Below are positions 31,573 to 44,400 of a DNA stretch of 64,000 nucleotides, one piece after another. Every line of letters starts with the position of its first letter. Positions within the stretch are counted from its first letter, which is position 1. A model generated the notes under the pieces. The model was not told the DNA's origin. It saw only the letters and a list, made by a program, of their open reading frames with translations, and did not search any database. Position numbers and translations under genes: made by a program. Origin of the DNA: Taxawa tesnikishii (nom. ined.) (lineage: Eukaryota; Ascomycota; Dothideomycetes; Dothideales); NCBI GenBank assembly GCA_030247885.1, contig JAPDRO010000016.1, positions 62,001-126,000 of the forward strand, read 5' to 3'.

Positions 31573-33835
31573 GGAGGGAAACAGGATGTGAAGGGTGGGT
31601 CGAGGGGATTGGAAGAGAAAGAGGGGGCATGGTTTTGAACGGAACATGACACGGTGGCATGCATGGCACGATTACGGGACGGGATGGCGTTTTGGGGGCA
31701 TGAGCCTGCTGATAGATGCGAACATTGAGGTTTTTTCCTCCTCCGAGTGTATGCTATTCTGGCGCTTTGTGTTATGATGGAAACTGGATTTTTCACTGCG
31801 GCGCAGCAAAGGAAAAACTGTGGTCTCGGTCGAATCGAATGGAAGTGGGTGATATTGGCAAAGCGCGAACTGCAAGAAACAGTCTAACCGGTCTTGGGGT
31901 CAGAATCTTGTAAGTGAACACGTCCTATCCCTCTCTTACAGATGGTCCAAGCAGATACCGCTACGACTCAACTCAAAGGCGGTCGCTGTATATGCTGTTC
32001 TGGCAGGATGCTCTATGACCCTCCGAGGATCAGCCCGGCGGGCCGATACAGTCAACAGGCCCCTGTCTTCGGTAGTGTGGGACCTTCGGCGTCCTATAGT
32101 CGCGGCCGGCGAGCAAGGCGGTTTGCAGAAGGAAACGGCGTATCGTCAGGAAAGACAAGGTTATACATACGTCCGTCTCACTTACGCTAGTAGGGCGGTC
32201 GGAGGTGGCGTAGCGGAGGTTTCATGCTGTGACATGATCTGGCGCTGGAGCCCTGGGTGAGGAGAATTGAGACAGTGAGTTATGGTGAACATGTGATGAG
32301 GTTTCTTCTCGATTGAGTCGGCAACTAGTCTACCGCTCTCCTTGGCCGCTTGATTCGCAGATGTGCACGGCTTTCTTCTCAACCTCAATCCTAACTTCTT
32401 ACTCTTCTTCTTTTTTCCCCAAATGGCGCATTGGATATATCGTTCATGACTCCACTATGCCGCATGCTGCCCTTATGGATAGCCAACGGCCGTTAGCTGG
32501 TCTTCAAAGGGAGACTCTCATCCACGCATACCCTGAAATATCGCCTTGTTCGGATCAACTCTCGTAGCATACACTAGGCGAAGCATTCTTTCTAGAACGG
32601 AAGGGCAAGTGCAGTCGGCGAGGTAGGAAAAACAAAACCATCAGAACCTCACCCGCACACCTGTTTGACTGCTCGAAGATGGTTGTGTATCACTCTCACT
32701 CGTCTCTCCATCTTTTGAACATCAGCTTGTCAGCTAGCAGAAGCCAATGGAGGCGTTTTATCCTTTTTTTCCGCCCGAAACTTTTCGAAGATTTCCGTCG
32801 TCGACTGTGGGAGAGGAGGGGAGAAAAGAAGGCTGTCTATCCCACCCTGCCTCCACGAACCACGCTACCAAAGGCGGTGAGCGGCAGCGTGACGAGAGAG
32901 TATCCCGCTACGACTGCAACTGCGCGCAAGTCCCAAAGAACGGGAAGCAGGTTCTTGAGTAAGTAGTGCGACGCACAATCGATTCGAAAGATTCCAGATA
33001 TGCAGACATACCTCATCACGCCGCCTCTCACCGCTTCCGCTAGCGTGATTTGGAAAACAAAAAGGGGGGGGGAGGGTTGTGTACCCTTTCTCCAACGCCT
33101 CGCTCTGATCGTCCCGTACAACACAGTCCACCGGCGGATATTCTTGCCTCTTGGCCGCACTCTTCAAGAAGCATATATCCAGAGCTCAGAAGGGTTTTGC
33201 CATAGAACTCCATTGATTGCACTAACCCCCTCTAGCTATGTCTCTGAATGAAGCGAGCGAGCCACCTCACTGCTGCTTGTAGGGGTGATCTGACTCGCTG
33301 TCCACACATGCTCGTGTGTTGGTTGCTCTATGCAAGGGTCCAATGGAGTATCCGTCTCGAGCAAAGGAGCAGTGGCGCGAGAGCGTAGGGTGACCGGTCC
33401 AGACGACAGTGATTGGAAGGTCATGGGTGCTGACAACTCTGTCACGCTAGCCTCACCGCCCCATCCCTGGCGAGACCACGCCGGACTGTACATACAATCC
33501 CCAACTCTCGTTTGTTAGAGTTACCACGTATCGTCGATCGGTTCGTCGAGAATCTGTACGGAAGACCGCTTCTGCACTTCTGCGCTCCGTACAGAACAGA
33601 TCGCTTGCACGCTACACAGCTCTCAGCGACTGATAATCAGTTCTACGCTGACCATCATAGGAGATCGCCTGCGCTCTTCGCAAAGTTCCTGATACATCAT
33701 TCGTTGTTGAGAAATATTTGAACGAAAGTGCAATCGAGTGAGAGGTTTTGCTATTCAAACGGGGTATAATTCTCCAAACCCCTCTCATTCTCCGTCCAAT
33801 CCTCAGCCCCTTTCGTTCGCGTCGACATCAGCACA
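31573..33835. other. Gene-poor interval of 2.3 kb
   Basis: Small frames on both strands, none with family resemblance. A G-run lies at about 33065-33072. It contains the 3' flanks of two converging genes, Mob1 and SLX4. Confidence 0.45.
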
Positions 33836-36800
33836 TCAGTATCTCTGCCTGACCCCACCCCTCAACCCTTCCTTCCACAAACAGCACACGCTATTCTCCT
33901 CACACCACTTTTGCACCACCCACGGCTTCAGATCCTCCTTAACCACCTCCATCTCCGCATCACCCGCGTCATCTGCCGCTTCATCAGCACCCTCAACCGC
34001 GTCGTCGCTCGTGTTCTTCGTCCCCTCCCTTTGCCCCTACCCAGCGGTTTCTTCGATCTCGATATCTCGACCACGAGACCCTGGGCATGCAACCACTCCG
34101 TCAGATCCTCAAGCACGATGGGATCGTAAAGCAGGATCTTCTCGTTCCATGACGGGTTGCTGAGATCCGTTGTCGGCGGCGCGGACTTGATGGTCCGCGT
34201 GATCTGGGGAAAGAGCGTCAGGAAGGCGGAAGCGTAGGTCGATGGGTCCGATCTCGACAGCTTCGAAGCCCGTGAGGGAGGCTTGGTCGGGCTGCCGCGG
34301 CTGGTGCGGGAGTCAGCTCGAGTATTTGAATCTGCTGTGCCAAGGAGGCGGAGCGCCGGGGTGGTGATGGGGAAGGTATGGGGTCGGGATCGATGATGTC
34401 GTCGATGAGGCGCCATTCGGATTGATCCTCGGGCGGTGATGGCGCGGTCTTGCTCTTGAGAGGTTGAACGGGGGTTCGGGCAAGGGTTGAGTTTTTGGTG
34501 GACGGCCGCGGCGTTTCGGTGGTGCCGTCGGGTCTGGCGCGACTGGTCCCTTGCGGGGCCGGCCGCGTGATTTCTTGATTGGGCTGACCGGTTCATTTTG
34601 TGGGTTGTTGCCGCAACCAGTGGTAAGGCTCTTGCTGGTGGTGCTTGCGATGTTACGTGCCGTTGACGCAGATTTAGGATTGACGGAATGAATGGATTTG
34701 AGAACATCTACGTTGGCATCCAGTGGTTGTAGAGGTAGCCTTTGCGGACTGACAGTGCGCTGGCGTTGCATGGTACCCGTATTTGAGTCAGGTGCAGGAT
34801 GTGATAACAATGGTGCGTTGCGCTGAAATGTCGTTTGGGAAGCACTCACTCTCGGCATCGATCGCGAGGCAGAAGCTGTTTGCAGAGGTTCGTCGACTGC
34901 AAGTGTCTTCCACGTATTCTCGGCATCCTTCCCGGTGTCGTCAATATCGATGAACCCGGAATCTTGAGACTCATCATCATGGTCGATGCGTAAATCACGA
35001 CGATGAAAGACTGAGTCAGACGTCGTCTTCTCCTTGTCTCGAGGATCCAGGCCGGGGACGGGTTCCGGAGTTTGTCTTTCACAAAATCCATCAGGCTCGT
35101 CATACTGGACCAGAGGAATTTGTGTCATTGCCAATGGTTCCCCTTGGGGCAAAAAGACGGCTTCGTCCGGTGCCAGAGTGCCTTGATCAAAGTCTCGTGC
35201 TGACGCGCGCCAATGACCTCTGTTAGCCTGCCCGATACTCAGGCATGTCCCATGGGGAGCTGAGGGCACGATTACGCAGCTAGTAGCGTCCAGGGGCCCC
35301 GCCATCTGGGAGCTTGTCATCGCCTCGGATTCTTTCATCGCTTGCTGTAAATCTCGTAGGAAAGCAGGGGACTCCTCCCTAGCAAGCTGGCTTGACGTGG
35401 CAAATAGAAAGTCTTGCTGCTGCATCTCCCGAAGAGCCCTTTCGGGCAGATAAAGCTCCTCAACAACAGATTCAGTAGTCGGCTTGGCCTTGCCCTTGCC
35501 TTTGGGTTTCTTCACTCCTTTCCCGTCCGCCGCGTCAGATGTTCCGGCCTTTGCACGGCTTTTCCGAGCCATCTTTGGCTTCGACAGACGTACAATTTCG
35601 CGGATACTAGCCGCTTCACCACGATTGCCTGATCGGGGCTGCGGAGAGAAGAAGGCGGATATTGTGCCTTTTCCTGCTCGCCAGGCTGCTGCGCTTTATA
35701 CGCCGAAGTTGCTAGTGCAGTAATCGTGACGGGCGGCTTTTTGGGCGCTGGGGCACGCTTGGTAGGCTGTTTTGGCGCTTTGGTCTCAATTGGGGGTGCA
35801 GCGTCGTCATGCGCCCCCACTTTAACGACCTCTACTCGTCTCCGCTTTGTCGGCGCTTGTCCGGTAATATCCCTTTCCACTCGGAGAGCGGGTATTGGAT
35901 GTTCTTGCTGATAACCGAAATCCCCCAAGAGATTCTCGAAAGTGGCCTTAGCGGGGGCGTGATGGGAACTGAACTGCTTCGCTCCTGGAAGGATGTTGGC
36001 AAACCCGTGTCTTTGGCCGGTGTCCAGCTGAGTCTTCTTCTTGGCGCTCGGTCCAGTCCAATGTCCTCTGAGCTAGTCGTAGGGTCGCGTGAATGTCCAA
36101 CGTATTGCTCGCCTGCAAGTGTTTGAGATTCCTGAATAGATGCCGACAGAGCCTTGAAGGTGGGGACAGCTGCAGCCTCCTGAAAGCTATCATGAGGTAC
36201 CTCAGGACGACTTTCCTCGCCGGAAGTGCTCTTCTTCGGACGCTTCTTCTTGGGCTTCGGCTCTTTCTGTGCCTTGTCCCTTGCGACCCGAGGGTTTGCC
36301 CGTTTTGAAGGCTTCGAACTCTGCCCATTGAACTGTGAGTCTTCCACTGTTGGATTGCCGATCTGGTCCTCAGCGAGTTTGTTGTCCGTATTGGTTGTAG
36401 GCTCAATAACAGAGGCGTGGGCGGCTTTTGATCCACTCCGAGGTGCTTTACAAGGAGCATGTTCATCAATCGAGGGCTTTTTCGCCCGCTTCCCTTTGAC
36501 CACAGTCTTTCTGGGCGAGGCGGCTTTGTCCGGTGTAAAATTGGTGGTAGGCGCAGCGAAGGCATACTCGGACAGATCCAGGCTTGGTTTCCGTGCCGGG
36601 ACTTCAAAAATACTCTCCGCGTCCGAATCCTGAATAATACGAGTTGTCTGATCTTCGACAGTAGCGGAGCTTTTGCCTTGCGCGCCTACGGAGACTGCTC
36701 CTCTCTTTGAGCGTGGCTCTTTGTTCGTTGTTATCGCAGGTTTTCGCAACTTGACTGGCTTCCCGGTTCTTGAGTTCTCGAGTACGGCCAGTTGTTCTGT

Positions 36801-37094
36801 CCCATTGATTTCTGGAGCCTTCGCGGTCTTGTTTCTACCGTCGCCTTTCACTTGCAGTTGCTCTCGCTGGTAGATGCTCGAGGCGGTTGCGAAACCGAGC
36901 GGCGCATGTTTGGGTGATTGGGCGAGGCACGATCCGCTTCTGAAATCGCTTGGACGGAACAAGGTGGACGGAGATGGCAGGCCAGGCGAAGACGAGCGCA
37001 TTGCTTGTATTGCTCCGGGACTCGGTGAAAGAGCGAGTGGCGGAGTGCGAGCGCGCGGAGAGGAGGAGATCAAGATGGTTTCGGTGGGTGCCAT
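33836..37094 (-). CDS. slx4: Structure-specific endonuclease subunit SLX4
   Basis: SLX4 is the scaffold that activates the SLX1 nuclease on branched DNA during repair and replication. The fungal pattern is present. The N-terminus has [15 protein letters not shown] and [12 protein letters not shown] long low-complexity basic/acidic region leads to [12 protein letters not shown] and then [14 protein letters not shown]. Next come [20 protein letters not shown], two AT-hook-like cores (RGRPRKG, RRGRPPK) and the C-terminal SLX1-binding domain ([20 protein letters not shown], then [16 protein letters not shown]). No intron is needed. Five minus-one slips separate these blocks, at about 36004, 35662, 34491-34495, 34285 and 34022-34025. 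Adding one base at each gives 1087 residues with no stop. An in-frame ATG exists 30 bases further upstream. I read the slips as sequence errors. Confidence 0.85.
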
Positions 37095-37539
37095 GTTTGA
37101 AGGCGCGAACGCGCATCGTGCCAAGCGCGTTTCGAGAGTTGCCTGGCGGTGTACAGCGCTGCAGCAGTGTGCTCGTTAGTATGTGAAGGGCCCTTCGTAG
37201 CTCGTTTCAAGCAGGCGTGATGGAGGACGCAGTGAAACTATGTCAGTTGCGTTCCCGGGGCTTTACCTAGAGCATCGATCGAAGACAAGGGTGCATCAGC
37301 CACTGCACGTTCCCGCCGCGCGCCGCTGCAACTCACTCCGGTTCTCCACGAAGCTTCGTCCACCGCCTATCCCAACCTTCACTGCTACGCCTTCTGCTCG
37401 GTACCTTCTTCGCTGTTCGTCCTTCCCTGTGAACACCGTCGGCCCTTAACGGAACCGACACACCGCTCCTGAGGTCCTGCTGCCTACTGTTTTGATGCCT
37501 TTGCTGAGCTTCCGGACATCCTCGCCTTACATCAAGGAC
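37095..37539. other. Intergenic upstream of slx4
   Basis: Should contain the slx4 promoter. Short frames only. Confidence 0.4.
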
Positions 37540-38241
37540 CTAACTTCTGGCCCCTTGCTCCAAGAACTCTGATACACGATCGTCAATGGACCTCCGTTCA
37601 GAAAACACCGGCTTGTATGGACAGCTACAAAGCCAAACGCTTCTTCGTACAAGCTCCAAGGATGGATCTGATGACGAATCCCAACGCCCTTGTTCACGAA
37701 TACCGGCGTCTGATGCGCAAATCCAGACTGCAGTAACAGCAACCGGACCTCCATCCAAGGAAATGAAAGTGGACTGTCTGTCAAAACGATCCGAGAGCAG
37801 CTGTTGTTCGACAGGGAAATGTATATATTCAACATGTACACGTAGCGTTCCTGGATATACAACGGTGGGAAGCCCGCCGCAGCGCCCGCACTCCGGTGTC
37901 GCTCTTTCGCATGTCCAACAGTTCAACCAGATAAACGTAAATCAGCTAGCGAAATGCCTCCGTATGGCGGATGTGCAAGCATTTGACGAGTGGATGCCCA
38001 ACAAATTGCTCATTCGGACGAGCAGTCCTTCCACGGCCCTGCTGCAGATTTCCTTTGGTGCTGGCACCAGATCGACCAGGTCAGCTGTCGACGGCTTGTC
38101 CGAATGTTCCTCTATTTCATTTAGCAAATACAACCCATACGACAGCTCGACAGACCGCCCCTCTGGAGGACTGATACCCTCTTCAGACAACGCTTCCAAC
38201 GGACTGTTCGGGGTATCGAACGATTCATCTAGCCGAACCAT
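37540..38241 (-). pseudogene. Open frame with CXXC motifs and one internal stop
   Basis: A 234-codon minus-strand frame with protein-like composition, interrupted once by TGA at about codon 100. Upstream of the stop it has VEGLLVRMSNLLGIHSSNAC; just after it NCWTCERATPECGRCGG, a zinc-ribbon-like pair of CXXC motifs, and then VYPGTLRVHVEYIHFPVEQQ. It lies 540 bases downstream of the larger zinc-motif gene on the same strand but in another frame, so it may be a second gene or the decayed end of the first. The opposite-strand 228-codon frame looks like Ser/Thr-rich shadow. No family recognised. Confidence 0.4.
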
Positions 38242-38780
38242 GACGGTCCGTCATGATGCCTACATCTGTTAGTATTGCAGGTATCGGATAGATCACCGCC
38301 GGAGGAATTGCCCCTTGGAAGGCCACTTCGTCCGCCGGATCGTCTCTCGAACATGTATGATCTCCGGACCCCAGTCGCACACTCAATCAGCAAACTCATG
38401 CGAATTCTGACAAGAGTCTATACCCACATCAGCGTGCTTTCCGAGGCTGAGTTTTACGACATCCCAGGTCGAGGGTCTGGAGTCAGGAGTGACAGTACCA
38501 TCAAAGATCAAACTCGTATTTCAGGCTATCGATACTATGTAAGGCTTCTAAGTCCTTTCCGAATGCTCAACGTATCCACTGATGGGAGGCGTGGTGAACG
38601 GATGAGACCGCTTTCATGGCGCAGCGCTGCCTCCATCCTCGACGGTCAGTAACGTATCGGCTTCCGGTCTGTTCAAGAGGACACGTGTAGTTCTTCGAGA
38701 AGTTTCTGCTTCGGATCAGCTCAAGTCCGCTTCGTCTACCCTCGGGAGGAGCCTCACCGGGGATGTGTTGGCTGCTCCTC

Positions 38781-41401
38781 CTACGTGTCAGGGCCGGCAG
38801 AGTCGCTGGCGGACAGAAAATACGCGAGCCCTCCGCCCGGAGACACAATGGCTCCGCCTGCAACCAAACGCTCCAGAGGAAAGTCGCCTTCGTAATAGAG
38901 CATGGCTCCAGCTTGGACAGCTTTCATGGTCCAGCCTGAGGGCAAGAGCCTATCCTCAGGAGAAATCTTCAGATGGTGCAGGACGAACGCCTTGGAGCGA
39001 AGGGAGGCTTGGAATTCATTCGAGCGCTCCAGAGAGTCGAAGAGGCAATCAACCACATGCTTCACCCAGGCTCTCGTGACCTTCGTCTTGTCGGCTACAA
39101 CGCCATTCGGCGCATCATAGTCAGTTCTGTTCTGAAGCGCTTGAAACGACTAAACGATGTTCTTTCCCGTAATCGGGTTGCCGGGGTCGACGAACTTGTG
39201 CCACTCTGCACGAGCCGATTCGTTGCGGTCGTGCATCTCCGTCGCCCGGTCAACTGCAGCACCAATGCAGAGGTATCTCGACAAGGACTCCTCTCCGATT
39301 CACTGATCGGCATTAAACCGAGACGACCACTCCTGCCAGGCGCAGCCGTGAGCCTGTCTGCACAACATCTCGAAGTCCTGCGGCGCACACAAGTACGCGG
39401 CCATGCCCTTTGATGGAATCCAGGAATGCCAAACCGCATCAACTGGCAGATAGTACTGGAGCTCCATACAGAGACGAGCTGCGTTTCGTGTTAGCTAGGC
39501 TTCCACGTTGGAGAGTTTTAGTACTCACGGATCACTGCAAGGCCTCTCCACATGAAGCTGATCCAGTAGTCCATGGCCTCGCGCTCAGGCCAGTCAGAGT
39601 ACAGATGAGGTTACCAATCGTCGAGTGTAAACTCCACAGGCCGTGGCGGAATCTGCGAATCAATCTCCGAAAGGAAACTCAGCTCCCATTCTGCCGACCG
39701 CACATCGACCTCCCGCGCCTGGTTCAGGTACTGTGCGATTTGGACGGTCAACCCATTCTTAGCCAGAAGGCCACTCGGACTGGTCCATGTTCTGTACCAA
39801 CCCTGTGCCAGCACCATGGCTTGGCGCTTAGCCTGATAGGTGTACAATCGATCCAGCATCCATTCGGGAGGTTTGGACACTGTGTTGGGATTTCCGTGCT
39901 GAAGATCAGGCAACTGATCAACACACTTGCCGTACACCTCTTGGCACAAACGATTGACCTCCGACTTAAGGGAATACAGGTCGATGCCGAATTTGAGCGG
40001 TGGTGACATCCATGCTTCTCTCTCATTGACGGGTCCGCACAACAATCCGTATTGGTGGAGCGAGGGGTGGCCTATTTCGACCTAGTCAGCATTCGTCCTC
40101 AAAACCCATCGATAAGGTCTTACCGATGTGGTCCCGCAGGAAGGCAGGGGCGCAAAGGGCACAGAAGCGAAGACGAGGCTTGTCTACGACGCGGTCATCG
40201 TCTTTGTGGACGTGTTCGCCGCATCCGAAGCAGGTGGTCTTGTTCGCGTCCTCCCTCCGCTTCTTGGTCGGGTGCGCAAACGCCATCTTGGCTCGGTCTC
40301 CAACATCGTCCTCATCCGGTCCCTCATACTCCGTGAACATGAGGTACATAGTGATGCGCTGCTTGAGCTCATCGGTTTGCGCATGTTGGAGCAGTGTCTC
40401 GAACGTCGGGGGTCGCGAAGGATCCTTGAGCAACTGGGCGTAAGCGCAGCCTTCTGTGCCTGACATGCTACAGTCCAGATATGTGCTTACGGCTTTCATT
40501 CCGTCGGCGGAGAACATGGGCTTAGCATCGACTTCCTTCATGGTTTTCGGGTCTTCGAGAGCACAACGCAACTCTCCCAAGTACTTGCTGGGGACCGTAC
40601 GATCGCTGTTGACGCTCTCAAATCTCTGCAGAAACAGAGTGTGCCGATGCCTGCGCTTATCTTCCCTCTCTTCATTTCGGATCCGACGGCGCTCTGGTCC
40701 TCCATTTGCCTGCTGCTTAAGGGCGTAGTAGGTGAGGTTGTTCGGGTTTGCAATCGCCGAAGCTGCCGAAGGCCTGAACTTGTTGCGATTCGATTTAACA
40801 GGTCTTTGCTCCTTGCTCGCAAACTTCCCTGAGAACTGATCGTTGTACAACAGCTTGGGCGTGTGTTGGACGATGTCGAGATATCCCTCCTGGCCCTCAA
40901 TTGCTCGGAGAAAGTTGAATTGATCGACCCACGCCTTCAACTTGTCCACGATCGCGAAACGGATGAGTGGATGCCGCATACAGAGGCGGATCTGCTCAAG
41001 CTTTGTCTTCTTTGGGAGCTTTTAGGGACCTCGATCTTGAATGAGGGTTGTTGCCATCCGTCTCGGCCAAAGCTGCGCCCCATAACCGTTTGGACGAAGT
41101 GCACTTGGTCGTCACACTTCTTGTCCTCAAACTTCTTCCGCTCGGGGTTGAAACACTTCTCGCCCAAGTTATTGAGGATGGTAGAGCGGATGCGTGACTC
41201 CCGCACAAGCTCGCGCAGCTTGTTGAGTGCTTCTTGAGGTTGTGACATAGGCCTGGACGTAAAAGTGCTGGGCTGTTCATCGCCGTTGATGGCTTGCGTG
41301 CCGGCGACTGCAGGAGTGTTCGGCTGCTGGTTGCTATGCGTAGCGAGTCTCTTGGGGTTGGAGGCCATGCCATTGCTGTTTGCGCTGCGCTTGACCGCCA
41401 T
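38781..41401 (-). pseudogene. Unrecognised large zinc-motif protein, apparently decayed
   Basis: Three exons fit splice signals: 41401-40124, 40081-39529 and 39478-38781, about 840 codons. Exon 1 begins MAVKRSANSNGMASNPKR, has a helical region (EALNKLRELVRESRIRSTIL) and ends in a CX2C-X19-CX2C motif (CFGCGEHVHKDD to FCALC) just before its donor. Exon 2 has LYSLKSEVNRLCQEVYGKC and MLDRLYTYQAKRQAMVLAQG. Exon 3 has KGMAAYLCAPQDFEMLC, and ends near LERLVAGGAIVSPGGGLAYF. Conserved-looking text runs through three in-frame stops (TAA, TGA, TAG), each explicable by one C-to-T change on the coding strand. Exon 1 also slips by minus one at the T4 run 41020-41023, and the phase of the first intron does not fit. 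I cannot name the family. Confidence 0.5.
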
Positions 41402-44400
41402 GATGGCAGGATATTGCTATGCGAAGCGTGCTCTATGCTGGCTTCAGAGCAACTGAGGATTGCGGTTGGTCTGAAGAAGAAGGAGAGAAAAGATGGCGAA
41501 GACGCAGCAACGCGACTTTCGCCAACTAAAGCGTTGATGGTCAACTCCGCACAGGCCAACGCACGTCAGTCAGGCAGATCTGTATGTTCCATGCAGCAGG
41601 GCAGCAGGAGCCCTCCTTATGCGATGGACAGCTGCTTGTCTGGAGGAGTCCCTGTTCCCCTATTACCGGCAAATTGTTCTAGCAGGGCAACCAAAAGGAA
41701 CAACCACAGGGCTTCCGTAAGGACGACGCTGCGTCAGTCCAGACAGCGCGCCTTGTATGCTTGGCGTATTTGTTGCCGGGAGCTGTCTGATGGTACTGTC
41801 ATAGCGAACGGAGGCGTGTTATCCACGGCCCTCGCGGATCTACCTACTGTTCACTGCGTAGACAAGATCGCAGGAGGCGCAGCTACAGGTGATTCCAAAT
41901 CACCAGCCATCCTTACAGGGTGCCGGACCTTGCTGCAGTCCTATCAACAACAGCCCTTGTTTGTCACTGCCACTGGCATACAAACAATCCATGGATGGCA
42001 CTGCCAGCCAGTGCTCCTTCAGATCGATCGTTAGAGATCATCAAGATGCACTCCATGAACATAAAGCCATCGCAGAAACGTGATTGATAAGCTCCGTTGC
42101 TTGCATAGCTGCGCGTAAGCATCACGGTCAAGCATAGCATGTTCTGCATCTACATCTGTAGTCCGTATGCAAGTGTGCCGGTATTGGCAGTGTCTTGCTA
42201 TAGCAGTCAATCCATCGGTCGACACGACTGTTGAGTGCGCTCATGCTAACACAGCTCTGCTGCCGAAACGAATTCTCTATAACGACGTGGGACAACAACA
42301 GCGCATTTAGTCGTTGCATTGCTCTGAGGCCTTGCTTGGCCTGTTTACTACTACGAGGTGTGAGAGACTTCATGCTGGTACACAGGTACGCGCGAGGACC
42401 ACGCACATCCTTCGCAACAAACATACGACTGGATATTGTGGGCACGATGAGCGACTTCTCCAACCTCCAGTCAACAGAGACCAGAAAGCATGATGAAATC
42501 CAAAAATTGGGTGGTCAAGGATGACAAAGACCACCACATGCCCAGCGCAATGCTGCGACTGGGTCCCAGAACGACCTAGATGAAAGACCAAAAATTAGCC
42601 TACATCCAAATCTGTATGGAGAAGAAAGGAAGGAAACAGGAAGAGGCAGCTGGAGAGCGCGACTTTTATTCTTTCGGAGAAACGCACAGACCAGGCGGTG
42701 ACCATTAGCGTGGCAGAACGAGCTCTGGACAACAGCAGAGGCGCTAGAGAGCGGCCTGAAGCAGTGACGTATAGCTGTCACCCGCTTGGCGACACGATTA
42801 CCGCATCGGGAGACTTGCTGTGCTTCATAAAGCGATGGTATAGGTCCTTACTGTTCAGAGGCATCGTCAATCATCGGCCGAGTCTGCAAGGGCTATACAG
42901 CACGAGCGGGTATGCGCTTCCCGTGCGCAGACTCTTGTTTGAATGTTGTCAATGCCTTCATCGGCGGATCGCATATGCCTGTGTAGCTGCCAGCCCGGCG
43001 TCACGGTCGGATCGAGCGTTCACGCAAATTGAGGATAGCACACCCATAAAGGTCGCAAGCGCATCTCAGGCTTCGCTATAGTGCTCTTTCAGTTGTTGGA
43101 TTCCTGCTGTAAGAGCTATGATGTGATCAAGAGAGTCTCGGCCGGCTTGCAAGCGGTCACAGGACTAGCAACTTCTGGTCTACCAGCACACTCGGGTCTC
43201 ACAAATCGCTACGGAGCGCCTTGAATGTGATTCTACTATTGACAAAGGAGAAGAACACGTTCGAGCCTCCTTCTGCCTGTAGCCATTCGCCTCCAGCCCT
43301 ATGGTCTCCTGCGAAGCTCTGGCTGGACTACAGTGTACACGACAGTTGTCAAGGAGAGATGGCGAACTCCGCGGTATCTCAAAACGTGGATATGACAATT
43401 CAAGCGTTGCGCCGTGTTGATGCCAGGCTCCTGGCGCCTTAACAACTGCTTCCAAGCTTCAGGGTCGAGCATCATGCGTTATGTGTCTGCAAAAATCGCT
43501 ATGTACGAAGACTACGCTCACACTTATGCCTTACGATAGCCGTAAATCAATCCCTCAAGTGACTGGTGAGACCATCACCAATTGCCGTGGATGTTGGGGG
43601 TAGCAGACTAAAGGCAGCAAAGCTGCGAAGGAGCCATGCGCATCAAGACGTCCGCAGCACCGTTCATTGCTCCTACCCAGTTGTTCCTCATCTTCTGCCA
43701 CACCCTCCTCACTCCTGTGCCCTTCATTCCAAGCTCGTACTCTACGGTCGAACTGTCGAGTATTTGAGAAACGAGGTTCGCGCCGCTGGACTTCTTGTCG
43801 CGCTGTGCGGACACATCACAGCGTTCCTCGACTCTCTATCAATCTTCCACTTCATGAAATATTGTGGCCAGGATGCTGTGAGAGCGGAGGTTGCTGCGCG
43901 TTCGTCGCGAAGATTTGAGGCTTCAGGCGCCCAAAAGCTGTGTGTCCACAGCTGCCTAAGTTCGGTCAGGGAAGGCAATGAAACCGCGCCATCCACATTG
44001 GAACTGTTAGAAGCACTGTCCGGGTTGCACAGCGGCGTATCGTACCTAGTCCCTTCCTGCTGCGCAGCCTCATGCAAGAGTTGTCGATGAAAGAGCCGTG
44101 TGTCGCAACGCTTCCCATGTTGTGATGTGCGGCCCAGTGGTTTGAGTATGCCGTCTCTTGTCTCTTGTTCCTTCTACCGGCCCGGTATGTTGCTTCGTAA
44201 AGTGATGAAGCGCGTGTGAAGAGATACGGGTTGCGCTTTCGGCTCGAGTGAGGGTGTGCGCGTTCCTACAGTGTGATAGTTGTCAGTGGACGCCGCGACG
44301 ATATGATCCAGCCAAACCGCGTTGCTCTGCTCCTAGCTACGAGCCTCCAACGCTCGAGGGGACGGGATGTCTCCAGGCAATGGAAGAGCCGCAATCGAAA

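Noticed and set aside
37586-38272. A 228-codon plus-strand frame
   Set aside because: Ser/Thr-rich composition, while the opposite strand reads as protein with CXXC motifs.
43608-44077. A possible minus-strand gene in two frames
   Set aside because: Composition is only mildly protein-like, and no start, splice pair or family supports it; noted under the gene-poor interval instead.
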